Shown here piece by piece: positions 23,000 to 33,496 of a stretch of DNA of 64,000 nucleotides. Under the pieces are notes generated by a model. The model searched no databases and was not told where the DNA came from. It saw only the letters and a list, made by a program, of their open reading frames with translations. The DNA comes from Harmothoe impar (taxonomy: Eukaryota > Annelida > Polychaeta > Phyllodocida > Polynoidae), in contig OX381721.1 of the NCBI GenBank assembly GCA_947462335.1, positions 32,664,303-32,728,302 on the forward strand. Reading direction: 5' to 3'. Each line of letters begins with the position of its first letter. Position 1 is the first letter of the stretch. A program made the position numbers and the translations under genes.

Positions 23000-23328
23000 A
23001 CTGGCAGTTGATGCATAGTGGGAGTATTCCCAGTCTCTGGTCCCTAGTGGAGAATACCAGTATACAGACTACCAGAAACCAGCGTAAAAATTCAGCCACA
23101 GATGGGGTCGTAATGCAAGGTCACGGCGGGGCGTACTTACGCCTTCATGGGAGCAGGGCTCCAGAGTAGGTTGGGGACTACTTCAAACAAATAGACTGAT
23201 GCAGCAACAAAGGGCCACCTTCCAGAGTAAAGGTGTGTTCACATTAAAGTGAGAAGAGTGAATAGCATATATAAGCAGAGCCACAAGGCAATTAGCATTC
23301 ATATAGTGTAAAGGAGAAGTATACATTA

Positions 23329-23584
23329 GGCTGTGTCTCACAAAATTGGGCCAAGTTGAAAGTCTATGACCGGGTGCAATCTATGACAGGGTGCAATCTA
23401 TGACCGGCTTGACAGAAAACTGTTTATTTAGGGCAGACGTAGATAGAAATTGAAATAATATGAGTGATATAAAGTCTTAAAACACCCATTGAAGTCTTTA
23501 ATCACCCCATAACAGATTGCACCTGGTCTTAGATTGCACTCGGTCATAGACTTTCAACTTGGCCCAATTTCGTGAGACACAGCC
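23329..23584. repeat. Family M fold-back, copy 2
   Basis: GGCTGTGTCTCACAAAATTGGGCC at the left, GGCCCAATTTCGTGAGACACAGCC at the right. Arms carry CTATGACCGGGTGCAAT repeats. It lies immediately upstream of the LINE. Confidence 0.92.
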
Positions 23585-23749
23585 ATAACTGCAACATGGT
23601 GTTTTAAGGTAAACCTGCGTTCTACATAGCTCTAAATGGCTGATTCAATGTAAACCTGTGGCTAAAATCAATTTCCCCATTTAATGGTTCAGAGTACTTG
23701 TCATCGCTCCACTCTGAATCTTACTTCGAATCTTACTTCGAAGGGAAGG

Positions 23750-23882
23750 AAAATGGCGTCACAAGGCTAGAGCGTGGTCGAAAAAGCTCCGCATTACTTT
23801 TGGAATTTTAGGTAGTATAACTGAACGGAACCAAGACATATTGGATACACACCTTTATAAAGGTACATAGCAACTACTAAGA
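23750..23882 (+). promoter_or_regulatory. LINE 5' leader, presumed internal promoter region
   Basis: The ~130 bases before ORF1 carry an ATGGCGTCAC motif near the presumed 5' end and no longer ORF. LINEs of this group usually carry their promoter in the leader. No specific transcription start can be read from the sequence. Confidence 0.4.
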
Positions 23883-25415
23883 ATGGCTGAAGCGATCAAA
23901 TCCGTGAAAAAGACCCCAAATAGAGGAAAAGATGACTTACTACCGGCGGGAGCCACCACCGCCGACGTGGTCTGTGCTGTCAACCAACTAGCGAGGCGAG
24001 TGACAGCGCAGGAAAGAAAGACAACCGGGTTTGAAGGGACTTTAAAAAAGATTAACGATACGTTAACTGATATCTCTGAAACCCATGCCAAAACCACAAG
24101 GTCGCTGGATAGTATACTGGACAGGCTCGACAGCCATAGGGATCAACTGACCGGAGTCACAAAGACCTTGGAAGAGACGGAGACTGCGTTGACAAGGATC
24201 TCTGACACCGCCCTCGCTCAAACTAGACTTCTCACCAAGCACGACAACAAATTCGACAAGATGGATTCCTTAGATAAGAAGAAGGTATTTATTATTGAGG
24301 GTTGCCCAGAAGACCCGCAGGAGAACCTATATAACATTCTTGGGCGGTTGTTCAAGGACGTGAAGGTACCATGGGGGGTCGAGCAGATCGAGTCCGCTGA
24401 ACGTATAGGAGTGGCGCAGCGTCAAAACAACAACAACCAACATGGCGATCCCCAGCGAAAGATCAAGTATCGCACGATTCGTGTGGTACTGCACAGACCC
24501 AATATTAAGTCTGGCCTTATGAAGTCGCTCAACAATCTAAAGGATAACAGGTATTGGTTTGGCTGTTCAATTGGAGATGAACTCTCAGAGCTGGAGCGTA
24601 GGCAGTTTGGTGACCTGCGTGCTATGTTTTTCCTTGCGAAAGCCAACAACATGGACTGTCGTCTTCGGCAACGAGCTCTGATCCTCAACAAAGTGTCATA
24701 TCAACACCATCAGCTGGGTAACCTCCCCTCCCCGCATCTAACAATGGAAATGGCCACGACCACAGATACCCCAGATGGTATATTATTCAGATCGCCTTAC
24801 AACAGGCTGTCTAATCTCTACCCGTGCCCAATTAAAGATGAGGGCGTCACATTTAACAGCGTAGAGCAAGCTTTCCAGGCCAAGAAGGCGGAGATATGTG
24901 GTGACAAAAAGATGCGAGACGTGATCATGGCAGCAACCTGTCCCTTCGAAATGATGGCTGAGGCGAAACGTATAGCGACAAACCAAGATTGGGCCCGAGA
25001 TGCTGAGAGGTATTTACTTCACTTCAACAATATCAAATTTGGTGATCCTGAGATGAACAATTACCTACATAGCACGAAAGACGCAAGGCTGTACGAGGCT
25101 AGCTTCCACCAGGTCTGGGGGGCTGGTTTTCACCTCGGGCAAGCAAGATATTGCACTCAAGCAAACCTGCGTTCTGCCAACCTACATGGACTAATCCTTG
25201 AAAGGATACGTAGGGAAAATGCTCCAAATCCTAGAGCAGATGACGACCTAGGGGAAGAACAAGATGACGACACACCAGCAGACGACCCTCCACAAGATGA
25301 CGACCTAGAAAATGGTGATGATGCTGACGATGACGACAAAGAAGATGGCGATGAGAAACCTGAAGATGAGACACTTCCAGAGGAGGCTCCTCCAGTAGCC
25401 CCTGACACAAACTGA
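23883..25415 (+). CDS. LINE ORF1 protein: coiled coil, RNA-binding core, NADAR-like domain, acidic tail
   Basis: Open reading frame of 510 codons starting at the first ATG of the element. Residues ~50-130 are heptad-like and predicted coiled coil, as in trimeric L1-type ORF1 proteins. Residues ~133-272 resemble the RRM-like core plus C-terminal domain of such proteins: a hydrophobic strand KKVFIIEG at 132-139, ESAERIG at 170-176, RTIRVVLHRP at 197-206, and an ELERRQFGDLR helix. Residues ~299-445 match the NADAR/YbiA fold pattern: LSNLYPCPI (309-317), TFNSVEQAFQAKKA (323-336) with the candidate catalytic Glu at 328, YEASFHQVWGAG (404-415) and NLHG...RIR (433-443). The Asp usually seen in the EASPxD.WG motif appears replaced (Gln410). 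Residues ~453-505 are Asp/Glu-rich. No CCHC knuckle is visible. ADP-ribose chemistry is inferred from bacterial family members; activity here is unproven. The single frame across all domains argues against a spliced host exon. Confidence 0.9.
   Translation: MAEAIKSVKKTPNRGKDDLLPAGATTADVVCAVNQLARRVTAQERKTTGFEGTLKKINDTLTDISETHAKTTRSLDSILDRLDSHRDQLTGVTKTLEETETALTRISDTALAQTRLLTKHDNKFDKMDSLDKKKVFIIEGCPEDPQENLYNILGRLFKDVKVPWGVEQIESAERIGVAQRQNNNNQHGDPQRKIKYRTIRVVLHRPNIKSGLMKSLNNLKDNRYWFGCSIGDELSELERRQFGDLRAMFFLAKANNMDCRLRQRALILNKVSYQHHQLGNLPSPHLTMEMATTTDTPDGILFRSPYNRLSNLYPCPIKDEGVTFNSVEQAFQAKKAEICGDKKMRDVIMAATCPFEMMAEAKRIATNQDWARDAERYLLHFNNIKFGDPEMNNYLHSTKDARLYEASFHQVWGAGFHLGQARYCTQANLRSANLHGLILERIRRENAPNPRADDDLGEEQDDDTPADDPPQDDDLENGDDADDDDKEDGDEKPEDETLPEEAPPVAPDTN
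24777..25217 (+). other. NADAR-like domain within LINE ORF1
   Basis: Residues 299-445 of ORF1. Seen: S/N-x-x-P-I near the start, SVEQAFQAKKA with Glu328, WGAG at 412-415, and N-x-x-G-x-x-L-x-x-x-R at 433-443, all in the order and spacing expected of YbiA/NADAR proteins. Known: bacterial and phage NADAR proteins act on ADP-ribose-linked or NAD-related substrates, including removal of ADP-ribose from guanine in DNA. Inferred: this copy was captured by the retrotransposon. The apparent loss of the Asp before WGxG means it could bind without hydrolysing. Confidence 0.8.
25239..25382 (+). other. Acidic Asp/Glu-rich C-terminal tail of ORF1
   Basis: Residues 453-500 are dominated by Asp and Glu in short GA-rich codon runs (GATGAC). 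Such tails are typical of histone chaperones and nucleic-acid mimics and are unusual for an RNA-binding ORF1 protein. The low complexity may have grown by replication slippage. Confidence 0.85.
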
Positions 25416-26480
25416 TCAACAAGTAGACTGGTCTGGTCTCAACCTGAGCAAGAACTGTGGTTTTAGTGTATTTACCTCATCGTCATAAAATTTCTGCTAA
25501 TACTGTAATCAATCCACCAATGTAAACGCCAAATTGTTTAATTTATTTTTTAGAATCATTACTTAATATTAATATTGAAAACCAAAGTCGAATAATTAAT
25601 TGAACTGTCTAAATTAATAATAATTCTAGTTAAAAACTACCGGTAATCTTTTGAATTTATTCCATTTCGTTCCTCTGTTGAAAATCTATTAAACTACAGA
25701 CTGGTCATTTAATTTAATCTAATTTAATTAAAATTAAATGCATATAACAGACATGTCTGTATGTAAGGTGAGAGCTAATAAGTTCCCATGTTAATACCTG
25801 CTAGAATGTTGTAGTCCTAGTGTTAGTGGACCATATGAATCAACAAATAAGCTTATCCTGAATGTAACATTTATGTACCGGCACTGCATTTCACCTAACT
25901 CAATTCCAGGTGATTCTAAAAATGTATAAGTTTATTTTTGCAAATTCATGTTATGTTAACATATATGCTATAGGTAAAAGTGAAGTTGTACCTCGAACTA
26001 CTGTTCTGCTGAATGTCTTGTGTCTCTATACCAAACGTAATATCACAGTACCGGTATCAACACTTCTCATGTGACGACTCTAATCATAGTATTGGTCTAT
26101 ACGATTCTGATACCTGAATGTTTATAAATAACATATCTGTAACGATACGAGCCAAAGGGTTGTTTACAATTTCATAATTGCTATAATTTATTAGGTCTAG
26201 TTGTTGTTTAGTTCTTGGGCTGATCCAAACCCAATTGATTACCTATGTAGGCATACTACATGTATATTCAAGATGATTTAGTTTGGAGCAAAACACCCAA
26301 TCAAGCCGCTATCAAATATTAGTCTGGGTGGCCATAAGAGCCGTATGCCTAGGCAGGGGGGTACTCTAGGGGGTATGGGGATATGTAAAATTTGTATTTT
26401 ATTTCATCTTATCATTAACCATACAAGATGTTTGAGTGGTCCTGGTATGACCACATGGAAAATTGTCAAATTCTGGACCG
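25416..26480 (+). other. Long AT-rich spacer between LINE ORF1 and ORF2
   Basis: About 1.06 kb without a significant ORF, AT-rich, with short A/T-rich runs around 25540-25740. Two-ORF LINEs often have overlapping or closely spaced ORFs, so the length is unusual. It could be a decayed piece of ORF2, an insertion, or a real internal promoter or translation-initiation region. The reading frame of ORF2 is closed by a TGA at 26448-26450. Confidence 0.7.
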
Positions 26481-29324
26481 ATGGGTGAAGTTCCCAATTT
26501 AAAAAAAGGGTTTTCTCTGGTTCATTTAAATGCTAGAAGTATACGCAACAAGACGACTGCCATTAAGACAGAATTAGTGAATATTAATATCGATATTATC
26601 CTGTTTTCTGAAACCTGGCTCAATGACACGGATGAAGATTGTCTATTTATGTATCCCAAATATAATTTATTTAGGTCTGATAGGATTAGTGTATATCGAG
26701 GGGGTGGTTTATGCGCCCATGTTGACGAGAACATTTCTTGTTCTATTGATAAATTCAAATTGTTAAATCGTTTCACAGATGACATTGAGGTTCAATGGCT
26801 TCTTTCTGTCAAAGGTACCGGTAAGAAATCTATTATTTGTAATGTATATAGGCCGCCCCAGGGATCGGTACATGAATTTTGTAATATTACGAAAGCTTTA
26901 TTGCTTCAGATTCCTGATCTGAGTGACTATGATGTATTTATCCTTGGTGACTTTAATGTGAATGTCCTGGCTAATTCAGCTGAAAAGAATTTACTGTACG
27001 AGACTCTTGACCAATTCAATTTAATTCAGTTAATTAATGAGATAACGACTACCTCTGGCACGAATACGTGTATAGATTTAATTTTTACAAATTGCTATGA
27101 AATAATTTCTAGTGGTCCTTTAAATATACATTTGTCAGATCACTTACCGGTACACCTAATACGCAAACATGTTCGAATAAAACCTACCTTTAAAAAATTT
27201 AAAGGACGCTCATATAAGAATTTCGACCTCGCTAGATTCTTGTTAGATGTTGAAGCCTGTGATTGGGATTATTTTAATACATGTCAGACTGCTTCAGAGT
27301 GCTGGAATGTGTATGTGAATATGTTAAAACGTATGTTAGATAAGCAATGTCCTGTCCGTGAATTTAAAGTCAAGGACAAACCAGATCCATGGATGTCTAA
27401 TTATTTGCTGGAAAGAATTAATGATAAAAATAACCTGTTAGCTGAGGCTAGAAGGCTGAAGTGTATTGTCACTTGGCATAGAGCTCGTCAACTTAGAAAT
27501 ATAGTGAATCTAGAAGGTGATGAAGCTAGAAATAAATATTATAATAATTTAAGTAAAACACACTTTAAGGACTCTAAACAATTTTGGTCAATCCTGAAAG
27601 ACATTTTACCCTCCAGTAAACATATGACTAAATCTGTGAATCTGGTTGACGAGGCTGCTACTCCTGTATCTAATGAAAATGCAAGTGCCTATGTTAATAA
27701 GTATTTTGCTGAGATTGGTCCTAAACTTGCAGACAAACATAATGTGCCTTTCCAGTTCATGGGCGAACGCTGTCTTAATGACATGCCTGATTTAGATTTC
27801 TCAGACGACGATATTATATCTTGTGTCAAAGACATAGACATTTCTAAGTCGTCTGCTATCGAATACTTACCTACTAATATATTTAAGGAGGCAGTTATTA
27901 AAAATCCTACACGTTTTACTAGGATAATTAAATTGTGTATCTCGACAGGTGAAATTCCTGATTCTTGGAAGATTGCTACGGTGACCCCCCTTCCTAAGGG
28001 TGGTGATCTTACTAATGTTTCGAATTACAGGCCTATCAGTGTGTTACCTGTACCCGGCAAGGTTCTAGAGCGACTAATACATACTGCCATATCTACCCAC
28101 CTAGAATTAAATTCAATTTTGTCGAAAAATCAGGGGGGTTATCAAAAAAATAAATCAACTCTTGACTCGATTAGTATTTTAGTAGACGATATTCTAGAAC
28201 ATAGAAATAAAGGGAATATTACACTAGCTGCATTTATAGATATAAAGAAAGCGTTTGATTCCGTAAATTACTCTATATTACTGAAAAAATAAGAGCAGTA
28301 TGGTATTCGCAACAGAACCTTGACGGTCATTGAAAACTATTTGTCTAGGAGACAGCAATGTACGGTAGATAATAATATTAAATCCAATATATTACCCCTC
28401 ACCTGTGGCGTTCCACAGGGATCAATATTAGGCCCTTTGTTCTTTTTATTGTATATAAATGATTGCATTTCACCTCTCGATCAACATAAAACTTTACTTT
28501 ATGCTGATGATTCGGTTTTATATGTTTCTGGTAAAAATCTAAACACTCTATCTGGTCAACTAACCACAGCTTTAGGCTCTTTTCTAAATTGGACTGCAAC
28601 TAATAAATTAACTATGAATGAATCTAAAACTAAAATTATGACCTTTGCCTCCAGGATTAAATTAAACAGAATTCAAAAACCCAAAATTAAACTAAATAAT
28701 GTAGATCTGAAAAATGTTGTCTCCTACAAATACCTTGGGGTAATCCTTGATGAGGAATTGAATTTCTCTATGCATATCAGAAATCTGATAAAAAACCTTA
28801 GATTTAAGTCGATTTTGATGTATCGGTCACGTGACTCCTTATCTAAAGAGTCATTGTTAAGAGTCTACAAGACCCATGCGCTTCCAGTCATTGACTACTG
28901 TGATGTATTATATGATAGAGGTAGCGCCGATTTACTGGAAGAGTTGCAAAGGGTTCAAAATAAATGCTTAAAGACATGTTTTCATGATCATATACTAACC
29001 CCTACGGAGTTAGTACATGCCAAAGCTAAGCTGCCTCTGCTACTACACAGACGTGAATTTCACATTAAAATGTATGCCTTTAAAAGGTCTACTATGGAAA
29101 GATATCTTTATAAAAAACCGAGGGTGACTCGGTTATCTAGGGCGCCTGTGTTAAGATATTCTATTATAAAGTGTGCATCTTACGAGCGTTCAGTATTAGT
29201 TAAATGTGGCCAGAGATGGAATGCCCTTGATGTTCCCACTAGAAGTATTGCTTGTGTCGATACTTTCAAGAAAAAAATGAAAGATGTTCTTGAAAATACT
29301 ATTCCTAAACTACCCGGTATCTAA
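26481..29324 (+). pseudogene. LINE ORF2: APE endonuclease plus reverse transcriptase, one in-frame stop
   Basis: First ATG at 26481; the frame is open only from 26451, so upstream starts would be non-AUG. The frame spans 947 codons including a TAA at codon 604 (28290-28292). Endonuclease motifs are complete: LNARS (Asn17), SETW (Glu44), VYRPP (122-126), GDFN (156-159), CIDLIFTN (Asp199, Asn204) and SDH (219-221). Reverse transcriptase: TPLPKGG (502-508), NYRPIS (515-520), QGGYQKNKST, FIDIKKAFD with Asp587 and Asp593, then after the stop GVPQGS (643-648), YADD (674-677, nt 28500-28511) and YKYLGV. The C-terminus has no RNase H. The stop lies between reverse-transcriptase motifs and would yield an endonuclease with a truncated polymerase unless read through or supplied in trans. 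Downstream reading continues in the same frame with no frameshift. The clade is CR1/L2/Jockey-like; finer placement is not possible here. Confidence 0.95.
28290..28292 (+). other. In-frame TAA nonsense codon in the reverse transcriptase
   Basis: The only stop in the 947-codon ORF2 frame. It sits 11 codons after FDSVN, a position in this LINE group that is commonly a hydrophobic residue. A single substitution from a sense codon could explain it. An assembly error is also possible because it abuts a run of six A. Confidence 0.9.
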
Positions 29325-29680
29325 TATGTTTTAGATTCAGTAGACTTGTACAGAAGTGATTTTTTCGGGGGGGTATATTTCAATGTAAGGCGCATTACTG
29401 CTGACAAGATGTGAAATCATTTTCCTATAAAGACTTGTTATTTTTATATTGTTATGTACACTTTATATGATGATTGCACCATCTAAACAGGTTTACCTGA
29501 CGGTGTATATCATAAACTTATTGACTGAATATCGTAATCCGATCGCTATTACACTACGAGTAATATTTATTACGAACGAGTTATCCATGATGAAAGGAGA
29601 AGAGAACACATGTATGTCATACATTGTACTTTATTTTCAAATCTGGTCAATAAAGTTTAAATTTGTTCAAAAAAAAGAGT
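29325..29680 (+). terminator. LINE 3' UTR with AATAAA and short A-rich tail
   Basis: Follows ORF2. AATAAA occurs at 29649-29654, about 15 bases before an A-run at 29669-29676. CR1/L2 elements often end in short tandem repeats rather than poly-A, so an A tail slightly favours a Jockey-like placement, but the tail is short. Confidence 0.65.
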
Positions 29681-29804
29681 GAGTAGGAATTAGGCCTTGA
29701 AGACATTGGTTTTGTCATAGGCACATGATGTCACCTTGCATTAGTTGTAGGTAAGAAATTGTATTTAATTTTTGTTGCCAACACCTGTGTTAGGCCTACT
29801 TGTA

Positions 29805-29900
29805 AATACTCGTGGGTAGTATGCGAACCAAACTCAGCTTTTAATTTGATACCAGACATGCCTACATAGAGTGTGGGTTATACGAGGGTTTGAATCACTA
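29805..29900 (+). repeat. Family N fragment
   Basis: AATTTGATACCAGACATGCCTACATAGAGTGTGGGTTATACGAGGGTTT matches the complement of 21720-21790 and the block at 46460-46505. Confidence 0.6.
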
Positions 29901-32139
29901 TAGAACAGTGCTAAAATATAATTTCCAGATCCAAAATCGGGTTCGATGATTCTCCTTAGTTGGGAGTGCGGGTTGAAAAAATGGGAGATGTGGGTAGTAC
30001 GTTGGAACTTACAGTAATTGCTTGAGGTAAAAAATACACTCTCATGTCTTATTGCTCATGCTCCATTTTTAACCCTGCACTGTGAGTCAGGCCAACTCTG
30101 TACTTGTTGGGTTTCTCTGGCAGCCTTCCTCCCCCACCTGGCCAGGCGTCCACCCCCAGGGGACAGGGTCTCACCATCCTGTCCCCTCAAGCCAAATGAA
30201 GGAGACAAGACCCTGAGTCCCCGGTCATTACGGTCAGCGACACGTCTGTCAGGTTGACATCTGTGCTACCTGGTCATCCTGAGGTGGAGTTTGATGTAAG
30301 AATTCCCTCTCTGTGTGGTCAAAATCTGTAACAGAGAAATCACTCTCCCACCATAGTCTTTGTCTATGATAATCCTCATTTGAATAAATTATCTACCTCC
30401 CTGGACTTGCTATCATTTGTTGCTACAGCACTACTTCCCTCCTGCCAGAACGTGGCTGATCTTAAAATAGTATTTGTCATATTTCTATGGTCGAAATTGA
30501 ACATATTCATGGGAACTTTTTTTCTTGCAGGGAGATATTAGTGTGAAATATGGATAGGAAGGCAGCAAAGTAACACTGCTTTCTCCCCTTCTTCCATAAA
30601 AGAGCATTTAGGCGCGAGACTGCTTTGAGAGTGATGAATTATCATACATTAGTGTCTGGTAGATAAAGGTGTTCTTTAGTCATTCAGAGAGGTACTCGGC
30701 TCAAATGGCGCCATGTCTCACTAGAGAATGCCACTGGTCGTTGACCACTAGATTGTTGCCTTGAGGGTTACGGAACTATTGGTTTCAACTTTGATATCAT
30801 ATTACTCCGTCCAACCTTTTTTAATAATATAACTTTATTTCTCGAACCTATATTTAGATTCAGATTTCTTGAAATTCGTTAGAATTAGCAGCATAACTAG
30901 ATTGCATGGAGAGGTACATTGGTAGATGAGACTGGTGGTAGTGTTGATTACCACTGTGTTAAAGGGGAAATGGTGTGATTGCTCCCTTCCGCTCGCTTCT
31001 CACTATCAGCTGCCGCAAGCAGTCCTCCCTCATTTTTCTCCCGGACCCCCCCCCCCCACTCCCCCCAGTACTGCCTTGTTATCCTAAGTGCACCACCACA
31101 GCTCCTTAGCTGTACAGCTTGACAAAACATACATACAATAGCCACCTCCTTTTCCCAGGTTGGGCAGAGTATGATTTGCCTGTTATTCTTCTGTTTTGAG
31201 ATTTCTATAATATTTTAAATAAAAGAGAATTGGATATCATAGCCATGAGGCAAATTATATGCTTTGCAATTTAACTTCTACATTCCCAGAAATTGCAAAA
31301 TAGTAGCTATATATGTTGTAAGTACCCTTGAATTTTAGCTTTGCATTCTCCGACATTGCAAAAAGTGGTTATTTTATTTTTTAAAAGACCTGATATTTCA
31401 GTATTTTATGCCATATTTTTTCAAGTATTCTCGTATAAGACAACTTTGTCTGATAAGATTGCCCCTTCTTGCCCTATTGGTCTGTAGACCCACAGGGTAC
31501 CACTGTACCCCAGAGTCGGTTGTCTCTATGTCCTCGCACGTCCCGCAAACATCACACCTCCTCTGTATAAGGACCCTGGCTGTAGTACGGCCATTCATCA
31601 CATCACATGACTAACACAGGCATCACATGACCTGCTGTTACTCGGCTGACCATCTGTCTCACATCAGTGTCGCAAAATGGCGTAAAATATGTAAAATGTA
31701 AAAGTCAGTGTTTCCATTCTCAGGGTGTGTGGTTGAGGGATGTGCTTGTGCATACAGCTTATATGCTAGTGTTAACACCCTTATACTCAGTCCGTAGGCA
31801 GACCTGCTATTAAACCTCCACTCCACTTTAGGTTATGGTAGTGGTCTGGTCAAGTCTTCGAATACGAGACGGTCTTGAAATAACACTGGGGGTATAGTGG
31901 TGTCGAGAACATCTTAATTAACTAAATGCTGGTCAGTACTTTTTCAATAATTCTAATAAAAAAGTTTTATTAAGAGAAATTAGGCTAGGTTCCATATATA
32001 AAATGTGCTGCCTATATATGCTGCTGGCTCCTATAGTTTAAGTGCCAGGCGTAACGACTGCTTGAAATTGAATAAGGCCGTGGTGCTAATACAGAACACG
32101 GCTGTAAACCACCACCCCATTTCATACTGCATGTGCCTT
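29901..32139. other. No gene or repeat recognised
   Basis: About 2.2 kb of mixed sequence with a C12/C-rich tract near 31048-31070. Short ORFs (65-79 codons) show no domain. Some of this could be unique host intron or intergenic DNA. Confidence 0.4.
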
Positions 32140-32480
32140 TAACTAAGAGACAGTTTTCACTTGACGATATATATGGGCTATGCGCGGCCATGCTAGTTCT
32201 GTCCTCAGAATTTCTATTGAGATTTAGGCAGAGGTCATTCTCCAACATGCCATGACAAGCTACGTTTGAGTTCAGAAACAACCTTTCACGAGAGCTCATT
32301 GTGCCAATGCACTTCACTTCACATAGTTAGTGTATATAGGTACACAGTATAATCTACTGCAGAATGTATTTCCAGTAGAATCTACTGCAGATTTACAATA
32401 GATTTGACTGTTCATAACTAAGGAACAAGCGACGTCTGAGATCAGAACCAACCTTTCACAAGAGCTGATGGTACCTGTAT
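32140..32480. repeat. Family L repeat, two partial copies
   Basis: GCGGCCATGCTAGTTCTGTCC at 32183-32203, ACAAGCTACGTTTGAGTTCAGAAAC at ~32261, and a second ACAAGCGACGTCTGAGATCAGAACC at ~32424. Shared with 36331-36685 and 52760-52895. Confidence 0.75.
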
Positions 32481-32959
32481 ATATACGGTGGTGATTGGAT
32501 AAGTGGTGGTGATGGGAATACAAACTCTGGTCATTGGAATTCTGAGACTCTGTAGCCTGAAAGTTGCTAGATAGTCTCAACATTTAAAAAATACCTTGCA
32601 ACTCTGAGACTATCTAACCGGACATACCTCCTGACTCCAATACCTCCAACCTTTAGATGAGGATTATCGGCAGATTATCCGATTGCGTTTGCACATATAA
32701 TGTGGACATAATCATAACAAAGTCACTTGCGATGTATAAGTGTAGGTGCATCAGTAGGGTGCATGTTTTACAGAGTGTATGTTGTTAAGTGTTGTGTCTA
32801 TGGAGTCTCTGTATGTGAGTTTGATAGACAAGCACTCTGTTATATGCCGTCTGGTAGATGTATAAAGAATAAGGGCCTCAGCTGGCTGTGGTGGTCCGGT
32901 GCGTCTCGGGCCCGGCACAGGGGGAGAGGGCCCTGTACTGGCCGAACAGTGTTTTTTTG

Positions 32960-33120
32960 TCGTTGCAATGCATAAAGAGGCTGCATTCATTAATCTTAGC
33001 CCAGCTGATACACCGAGGAAGGGATGGCATGATGCATTCATGCAACCATTGGGAGAGGACTGACCAGGGCTGCGTCTGTGCATCATGGTAACAAAGGGGA
33101 TAGCACATCCTATGCGGCCC
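32960..33120. repeat. Family C fragment abutting a complete copy
   Basis: GGCATGATGCATTCATGCAACC and CCAGGGCTGCGTCTGTGCATCATGGTAACAAAGGGG, ending at the TTAA that begins the next element. Confidence 0.8.
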
Positions 33121-33329
33121 TTAACCCGTTAATGCTCTATACCCTTTACTGGCGAGTTACTCGCCAGGGCTGCATCAAAGGATCATGCTGACCCTGCAGG
33201 GTTGGGACACTTCAGAAAGGGTCAGCATGATGCACCAAGCAGCGCCTATGGGTTACTCACAGTGGCTGCATTAGTGCATTATGCTGACAAATGTAATCTT
33301 TTAGCAACATGCCACCCTTAAAGGGTTAA
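33121..33329. mobile_element. Family C piggyBac-like MITE, complete
   Basis: TTAACCCGTTAATGC at 33121 and CACCCTTAAAGGGTTAA ending at 33329. The interior has ACTGGCGAGTTACTCGCCAGGGCTGCAT, GACCCTGCAGGGTTGG and GACAAATGTAATCTTTTAGCAACA. TTAA on both sides fits a piggyBac target duplication. Confidence 0.92.
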
Positions 33330-33496
33330 CATAGTAAGGTAGCACAGGAGGAGGGGGTGCACTAAATAATAGCGTGCTGACAACCAGAGGGGTCTTACAG
33401 CTGGGCCTCACCCGCCTCTCCAGGGAGGCTCCAGCTTAAGGCCTGGGGATACCACGTACGGTGGTGCCCCCTGGGTAACTTACAGATGCATATATA

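Larger units (their letters stand above)
23750..29680 (+). mobile_element. Near full-length non-LTR retrotransposon (LINE) with NADAR-bearing ORF1
   Basis: A two-ORF LINE in the order 5' leader, ORF1 (23883-25415), spacer (25416-26480), ORF2 (26481-29324), 3' tail. ORF2 has an APE-type endonuclease followed by a reverse transcriptase of the CR1/L2/Jockey type, with no RNase H region visible after it. The 3' end carries AATAAA at 29649-29654 and an A-run ending at 29676, after which the sequence changes character. The exact 5' boundary is uncertain. I place it near the GGAAAATGGCGTC around 23750, just after a short direct duplication (GAATCTTACTTC at about 23717-23740). I could not find a convincing target-site duplication. 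ORF1 is open and ORF2 has one nonsense codon, so insertion is probably recent. The clade (Crack, Daphne, L2, CR1) cannot be fixed by eye; a reverse-transcriptase tree would decide. Confidence 0.93.

Noticed and set aside
24777..25217. NADAR region as an exon of a host gene
   Set aside because: It is in one continuous frame with the coiled-coil and RNA-binding parts of ORF1, without splice signals between them, and sits in correct LINE order before ORF2.
25157..25422. Ser-rich and His-rich antisense ORFs across the end of ORF1
   Set aside because: Shadow of the GATGAC-rich acidic tail.
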